From contig CM060953.1 of the NCBI GenBank assembly GCA_030765055.1, positions 68,815,647 to 68,879,646 of the forward strand: 64,000 nucleotides of DNA, read 5' to 3'. Below the pieces are notes generated by a model. It was not told the origin of the DNA, made no database searches, and saw nothing but the letters and a program-made list of their open reading frames with translations. Made by a program: the position numbers and the translations under genes. Positions 58,493 to 64,000 of this stretch are shown piece by piece. Source of the stretch: Mantis religiosa. Taxonomy: Eukaryota; Arthropoda; Insecta; Mantodea; Mantidae. The stretch's first letter is position 1; the number at the start of each line of letters is the position of its first letter.

Positions 58493-59516
58493 CATTTCTT
58501 TATTAAGGAAGAAATAATTATATTCTTTACCAGAACCTATTGATTAAAAATGTATCCATAATTTGTTTTAAAAAAAGACTCCCTAAGCATCTTATTAGTG
58601 CCAAAAGATGTTTAAAAAATCACTTAAGCACTATTATTGTAATTCTAAAGTTTAATTTCGCTATCTTCAATAGTTTCCATGAAAATTGATACTTAGTGTC
58701 AGAAATGTAATTCACAGGAAAGGCTATTCAAAGTAAAATAAACAAGAGAAACCCGTATACGTTTTCAAAAAGAGCAATTCCTGCATTGGTTATATTATGG
58801 CTGAGTTACTTATGGTATATTGTCTCTATTACTTGCAATTAGAAGAAATGATAAATCCCAATAAAAAATTAAACTGTTGTATTTCACGTAGCATTTTAAT
58901 AAAGCTTTATTGTGTGTAGGTGTACAGGTATTAAGTGGTATTCGTTCCATGGTTGGTATATAAGTCAGGCTCCTTGAAAATCACTTGCTCCGAAACCACT
59001 CTTCATATGAAAAACTGTTCATTATTTTTGGAATTTCTGTACCCCGGTTATAACATTTCTTCCTAAAGTATCATATGTTTAAGACATTCACAGGAAAAAA
59101 TAAATGTATTATATATCTTGATTATTTGGAAATACTCTGGAAATATTTTGGAATCGCCTTCCTTCATTCGGAAGGAATTTTTTTGTAATCCAGTAATAGT
59201 GATAAACGTTAGGTGATAGACGGGAACCTACTACACCAATACTGTGGGTAGCTATAATATACACAATTTATTTCAAATAAATTTTCTGATACACGCCACT
59301 TCCAAGGTGTCGTTATTTGTTAGAAACGTTCAGTTGCGTGTCAATTGTTTCTCGTGAATGTATGGCATACATAATGGACGCTCATGTGCAGCATGTAGTG
59401 GCTAGTTCCAAAACATTTAAATTTTCATAATGTTTTGTATCTTTAAGGCCATATTTATAATCAGTATGTGTATTTTCTAAGTTTTATCTTGACTAAAATG
59501 AAGTAGTATATAAACT
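58493..59516. other. intergenic, no gene seen
   Basis: AT-rich, no recognisable features. Confidence 0.5.
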
Positions 59517-59730
59517 ATGGTAAGAATAGCATGCATGGCCACCAATAGAAAACGCCAGGTGAATATATGGGACCTGTCCGTAAAATATGGTCTCCATGGC
59601 GCTGGAGCCCTGAGGAACGTTATTACACGAGATCCGGCAACACTGGCCTGTAGCTTGGTTTCACCCCTTCAGATCCCCACCACAAAAAAACCCGTTGCAA
59701 CAATCAGTCTTGGCTGGGCAACCGTTTGCG

Positions 59731-60389
59731 ATGGAGCTTCCTATCACTTCCGCTGCCAAGTGCGAGTTGCATGCAGTGATCCGTTTTTTGAATGCCAAGG
59801 GCACTACCCGACTGAAATTCATTGTGAGTTATGCGAAGCCAATGGACCACAGTGTGTGAACGACAAAAGCGTGCGAAAGTTGGTCAGAGAGTTCAAAGAC
59901 GGACGTACAGACATCCATGACGAACAGCGTTCTGGTCGGCCTTCGGTTTCAGCCAAAACAATTGCAAAAGTGGAGCAAGAAATGCTTAAAGATCGGCGTG
60001 TGACAGTTGGCGAGCTGTGCGAACTTATCCCTGAAGTCAGTAAGACTACGATTGACAAGATTTTGACCAAACATTTGCATTATCGCAAGGTGTGTGCGAG
60101 GTGGGTCCCCAAAAATTCTCACCAAAGACCATAAAGGACAACGTGTTGAAGCGACATCCTCACCCATCCCCCCTACAGTCCAGACTTAGCAACTAGTGAA
60201 TATCATCTGTTTCCTGAGTTGAAGTCACACCTGGGTGGAACACATTTCCAGAACGACGATGATTTAGAAAACGAGGTTGAGCGCTTCCTGCGCAACTTAA
60301 CAGGAGAGTGCTATAACAAGGGTATACAAAAACTGCCACAGTGCATGCAAAAGTACATTGATCGCAATGGTGATTACGTTGAAAAATAG
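59731..60389 (+). pseudogene. fourth mariner lineage, catalytic core deleted
   Basis: From the ATG at 59731 (MELPITSAAKCELHAVIRFL) the transposase N-terminus is followed, with a frameshift near 59800, into YPTEIHCELCEANGPQCVND and KSVRKLVREFKDGRTDIHDE. Then come RSGRPSVSAKTIAKVEQEML, a helix-turn-helix region (RRVTVGELCELIPEVSKTTI) and RWVPKNSHQRP (WVPKIL-type linker). At about 60150 a deletion joins this to the last catalytic block, PPYSPDLATSEYHLF, where the third Asp position reads Glu. The C-terminal part then runs to YIDRNGDYVEK and TAG. The first and second Asp are gone. The open frame 59517-60134 includes upstream non-transposase sequence, so its reported start is not the gene start. 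Confidence 0.88.
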
Positions 60390-60745
60390 TTGTAAGTTCC
60401 GCCTTTCCATCAATAAAACATTCATTGACAATAAACATGTTTTTTATATTAAATAAAATTAGAGACCTTATTTCACGGACACGCCTCGTGGTACTAGTTA
60501 ATTTTTATGGTACTCTTATAAAGCATATGGAATTTCAGAGACGTTACATAGGACACGCTTATAAGAAATTTGAGTATTCGCTTTGCCTCTTGTGTATACA
60601 AATGTGCAACTGTAAATTAAACGTTCACCAATCACATTTTTTCCTTGACCACCCTCACATGTACAGGCTTCTAGTTAGACGATTTTTCACTTGATATTAA
60701 TATCAGTAAAATTGAATGTACAAGGATTAGGATAACGATTTCATT
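60390..60745. other. intergenic, no gene seen
   Basis: Short AT-rich stretch after the mariner relic; the frame 60425-60694 is unrecognised. Confidence 0.4.
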
Positions 60746-60747
60746 AC

Positions 60748-61340
60748 GGGGGGGGGGGGAATCGGTACGTAGGATACCATGCTGGGCCCATTGTTCCTAT
60801 GTCCCCAAGAGAGGGAGGAAGGATGAGCTGAGAGGAGACAAAGAGCGGCAGACCCAAAGAGCCATGTTAGTACAGATGGCAGGGTTCCTACTAGTTACAG
60901 ACCTCCCCCGACAGGCCAGGACAAGGAACTCAGTCCCCCAGAGCGGGACGGCAACGAGCCCAGCAGACGAGCCATAATGGTTCTAGGCAGGTGATCCGAG
61001 CCCCAGAGGTCCCTGGCTGGCGGTCATGAAATGGTCCCAGCAGAGGAGCTGAGGCCGGCAACCGACATATCGGAGGAGGAAGTAGTTTTCCTCAGGGCTT
61101 ATCATCCTTCCATGCACCGCCGAGACACCCACCGACACTTCTACCCTGAAACAGACCACTAGATGAGAGATGATATGAAATGATAATAAATGCAGGTACA
61201 GGAAATTCGGGGGATGTAATTAACCTATGCAGAATTCGCCTAGTGACCCGAAAACCCCCGAAAAACTCGTGGGTCAGGTATGTCTGCCACGGGAATCGAA
61301 CACGGGTCCCGAAAGCGGGGCACAGATGAAATCTCCTAAG
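60748..61340 (-). mobile_element. GC-rich repeat with tRNA-like head and poly-C end
   Basis: On the minus strand, AACGAGCTTAGGAGATTTCA and GTGTTCGATTCCCGTGGCA (B box) form a tRNA-like head at about 61350-61275. A GC-rich body of about 500 bp follows, and it ends in a run of about 12 C (plus-strand G run at 60748-60759). The composition contrasts sharply with the AT-rich flanks. I infer a large SINE or composite element from a single copy. Confidence 0.5.
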
Positions 61341-62099
61341 CTCGTTGAATGTACAAGAGTTTAAAGTATGCCAAAGAGATTTTGATTCAAGGAAGAAAAG
61401 CAAGCTGTGAATACAAATATTTCTCTCTAGGAACCAAAGTGAAGCTTACTTCCTCAAGACGACGTCTATTTACACATTTTCGAAAGCATATTGGTGGTTG
61501 TACGACTCCTGAGAGTGTGCCATCCTATCGATCGTAACACACGTACCTCGATCCTCTTGGGAACAGATGGCCTATCCATTGGAACGCGTTATCGAATTTG
61601 TCCTCAATAACCTGCATATGAGTAGAGAGAAAAGTTCGCAGTACGTGACCTCTTCGGTCAGATGCCACACATCGCTAATATTACTTCTTGAGTGAGTGAG
61701 AAAGAGAGTTTCAGAAATTCAGATAAATTCATGTTGCATTGTTAACCCTCTATAGCCCATTGTGACTTTGAAGTAACACTCACTTTCAACGCTCTTTTGT
61801 TATCCTATGATGAACATTTTCCATTGTGGACATTTGTAACCTGAAAGTCACAACCTGGACGCCTTGTATGTGGTTTGTTTGGCAATTTAGTTCATATGGT
61901 ATTCAACAGGTTGAAGCTAAAGCTACACATACAGCCATTTTGCATTTTGATGTTACTAGTGGCACTTTGAACACATTTGTTTTATATATCTCTACAATAT
62001 AATTTGAAAGAAAAATACCAGGCACTATGAGTAAAAGTAAAATTATAGTTTAAAGCACTGAACATCATATAGAAATGCATACCATTTATTATTTCAAAC
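61341..62099. other. intergenic, no gene seen
   Basis: No recognisable features; the frame 61349-61537 is unrecognised. Confidence 0.45.
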
Positions 62100-62964
62100 A
62101 AAATAGTTATGTTACCTGAAAGATACAGTGGAGCACAATAGTCACCATAATAGGTTATGTTTGCACACTGGAGTAGAAGGAAAGCTATATGTGCACAATT
62201 TCATACTAAAATTCTCTGCAGTTACACTCTCGGCGAAGACGTACTTTCAGATTTTTGAGAGTTTTGATGTATTGGACAGAATTTATTGTGCATCTCTGCT
62301 CCAAAAACCAATCATAAGCACACCATCTGCATCCTAAAACACTGTTGCCATAACTTTCCCTGCCGACCGCTGTGTTTTGAATTTTTTTTTTTTTTTACTT
62401 TGTTGACCTTGTGTGATGCCATTCCACTGACTGCCTCTTTGATTCAGGTTCAAAAAAAAAAGAACCCACGTTTCGTCTCCAGCAACACATTTTTGCTAGA
62501 AACTCCTCTCCCTCCAAATTGAAGCGCTGCAAGTGTTCGGAGGCTATTGTTTTCCTTGTTTCTTTGTTTAGGGCAGTTAACATTCTTGGTACCCAACGTG
62601 AAGAAACTTTTATGTAACCCAGTTGTTGAATAATCGTCATCACATTGCCTTTACTGAGGAAGGTAATGCAACACAATTCACCTATTGTTACGCAGCGATC
62701 ACCACGAATGATGTCATCGACTCGCTGAATGTTGAATGGAGTAACTGCAGACACCGGCCTGCCGCTTCGCTTTTCATCTGCCAATGGTGTTTGCCCTTCA
62801 GCTTCGTTACAGCGACGAACCCATCATCTAACAGTGCTGACATCCACCGTTGCATCAAGGTACACATGTTTAAACCTTTCGTGAATACGAATTGGCATTT
62901 CACCTTCTGCAGTCAAAAATTCAATCACAGAACGCTGTCTAATACGAATGTCGAAGTCAGCCAT
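62100..62964 (-). pseudogene. fifth mariner lineage, decayed transposase
   Basis: On the minus strand the start codon is 62964-62962 (MADFDIRIRQRSVIEFLTAE). The first helix-turn-helix follows with one stop (DVSTVR then a stop then WVRRCNEAEG). Next come EKRSGRPVSAVTPFNIQRVD, GELCCITFLSKGNVMTIIQQ and SSRWVPRMLTALNKE. The first catalytic block GDETWV is encoded but out of frame at about 62475. EPESKRQSVEWHH follows. An A-run (plus T-run at 62379-62396) and more shifts lead to SAGKVMATVF, then EQRCTINSVQYIKTLKNLKV and a degraded remainder to about 62100. TIRs were not located. Confidence 0.85.
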
Positions 62965-63077
62965 TCTGCAAGAGGATGCAGTGCTGCCAACTGTTGACTT
63001 AGGGAGTTAGTACTGCAATGGATTGGAGAAGAAGTTTTGACAAATTGCGCCAAATTCAAAGTTTTCACATAACTTAC

Positions 63078-63291
63078 TGTCACCCTGGTGGTAGGCTCGC
63101 GAAGCCGATGAAAAATGATGGCCGATCGTTACCGGAAGTGAGAGACAGTTGAGCGTAGTTGTGAGGAAAAATAAACAGTTTTGAGGTTCTAGCAATTTTG
63201 TAATGTTGAACAGCGTATTTCGAGGAGAATGAAGTGTAGTTTTTGTGTTTCGCAACCTCGTTTTATTATTTCACGAACCCACAAAGTCACA
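63078..63291 (+). mobile_element. probable 5' LTR end (U5) of the gag element
   Basis: The sequence before gag ends CGAACCCACAAAGTCACA, the same ending as the LTRs at 56.3 and 56.7 kb, with AATAAA near 63167. A TG start at 63078 is possible but would give a short 214-bp LTR. The usual 450-bp length would run into the mariner relic, so the LTR is either truncated or divergent. Confidence 0.5.
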
Positions 63292-63293
63292 AC

Positions 63294-63310
63294 TGGTGTC
63301 AGGAAGCGGG
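63294..63310 (+). other. primer-binding site-like sequence
   Basis: TGGTGTCAGGAAGCGGG follows the LTR end after 2 nt and precedes the gag ATG by 27 nt. It begins with TGG as expected for pairing with a tRNA 3' CCA end. The tRNA species is not assigned. Confidence 0.6.
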
Positions 63311-63337
63311 ATAACTACATCACCGAAGATTATTGCC

Positions 63338-64000
63338 ATGGAATCGGTATTGGAAATGCTTTTGCAGAAGATGAACGAATTAACAGCGAAGTCGGAAGCG
63401 GCAAATAACAACTTGGCCGCGAAGATGAACGAGTTAACAACAAAAACAGAAGCGGCAAATAACAACCTGGCCGCAGAGTTGAAAGAAATAAAGACCGAAT
63501 TGACCACAAAAATGAAGGCAGCGAACGACAGTCTGGCCACGGAAATGAAGGAGGCGAACGAGGTCCTCGCCGCCAAATTTGAGGAACAGTTGGCCGGCGT
63601 GAGGGATGACGTGACGGAGCTGGGCAAGCGGATGGGCCAAGTGTACGAGCGCGTCGAGGACCTGGCGAACCGCTTCAATGACCTAGAGGAAAATGCCGAC
63701 AATAACGCCAAGTCCCTGAACGCCATGGATGAAGACGTCGAGGACCTCGCGAACCGCGTAATCAACCTGGAGGAAAAGGCCGACAGCAGCGTAAAGTCCC
63801 TGAAAGTCATGGTGGAGGACGTCGTCGGCTGGAGACTGAAAGATTTGAAGGCTGACGCACCGGGACGCGACACAACATCGGCGCGCGTCAAACCTCCGAA
63901 ATATGACGGCGCGTCAACATTCGAGGTCTTCCGCCGCCAGTTCGACACAGTGGCCAAGCACAACAGATGGTCACCGGAGGAGGAGGCCAAACAGTTAATA
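63338..64000 (+). CDS. gag: LTR retrotransposon Gag, 5' part, runs off window
   Basis: The frame is open for all 221 codons from the ATG at 63338 to the window end, downstream of an LTR end and primer-binding site. Residues 1 to about 165 are a long predicted coiled coil (many Glu/Lys/Ala/Leu). It contains a perfectly phased 18-residue tandem repeat (residues 11-28 and 29-46, KMNELTxKxEAANNNLAA) and a second repeat of about 30 residues (VEDLANR...NLEEKADS-type, twice). From residue 185 comes KPPKYDGASTFEVFRRQF, the start of the Gag capsid-like region typical of Ty3/gypsy-type arthropod elements. GC content and codon use are much higher in GC than the flanks, and no stop is present, so it may be a recent insertion. 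The minus frame 63271-63990 (239 codons) is its antisense shadow. Confidence 0.85.
   Translation, partial: MESVLEMLLQKMNELTAKSEAANNNLAAKMNELTTKTEAANNNLAAELKEIKTELTTKMKAANDSLATEMKEANEVLAAKFEEQLAGVRDDVTELGKRMGQVYERVEDLANRFNDLEENADNNAKSLNAMDEDVEDLANRVINLEEKADSSVKSLKVMVEDVVGWRLKDLKADAPGRDTTSARVKPPKYDGASTFEVFRRQFDTVAKHNRWSPEEEAKQLI

Noticed and set aside
63271..63990. Longest open frame on the minus strand (239 codons, Ser/Ala/Phe-rich)
   Set aside because: It is the exact antisense of the retrotransposon gag, which has the proper start, primer-binding site and family motif on the plus strand.

Overview
This window looks like non-coding, transposon-dense insect nuclear DNA. It is AT-rich, has no operons, ribosome binding sites or long open genes, and carries short tRNA-derived SINEs every few kilobases plus several mariner/Tc1-type relics. 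The mariner and SINE repertoire makes me think of a cockroach or termite (Blattodea), but this is an impression from memory. I could not run a search.

Host gene content is minimal. The best host candidates are an open exon with a good donor site at 765-1021 (+), a 45-nt micro-exon with strong splice sites at 8307-8351 (-), and an unassigned near-open frame at 20371-20754 (+). None can be named. Most short open frames in the window are chance, simple-sequence translation, or the antisense of transposon relics.

SINEs: family A (7 copies: 1.3, 2.5, 3.2, 10.6, 15.9, 24.8, 36.9 kb), family B (6 copies: 10.3, 19.1, 21.3, 25.7, 33.4, 46.9 kb), family C (3 copies: 12.9, 22.8, 31.2 kb), and a tRNA-like family D in inverted or tandem arrangements at 30 and 54 kb. 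Single tRNA-headed repeats lie at 14.5, 53.8 and 61 kb. Several copies have clear 11-15 bp target-site duplications.

DNA transposons: a complete 1292-bp mariner with intact TIRs and flanking TA (57199-58490) that seems broken only by a 13-nt deletion; a related copy broken by an insertion (37.5-39.0 kb); four other decayed mariner lineages (40.3, 55.0, 59.7, 62.1 kb); a Tc1-like relic (9.1-9.7 kb); N- and C-terminal pieces of an IS630-like transposase (4.1 and 28.4 kb); a hAT relic (51.3 kb); a palindromic foldback element (45.5 kb); and a relic of a multicopy arthropod ORF of unclear class (32.8-34.1 kb).

Retroelements: a solo LTR with primer-binding site (26.7-27.3 kb), related LTRs at 35.2, 56.3 and 56.7 kb (the last two facing each other), a non-LTR reverse transcriptase relic (48.6-49.3 kb), and an open LTR-retrotransposon gag that begins at 63338 and runs off the window end. 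The genes do not act together as a system. The window is best read as a layered record of insertions.
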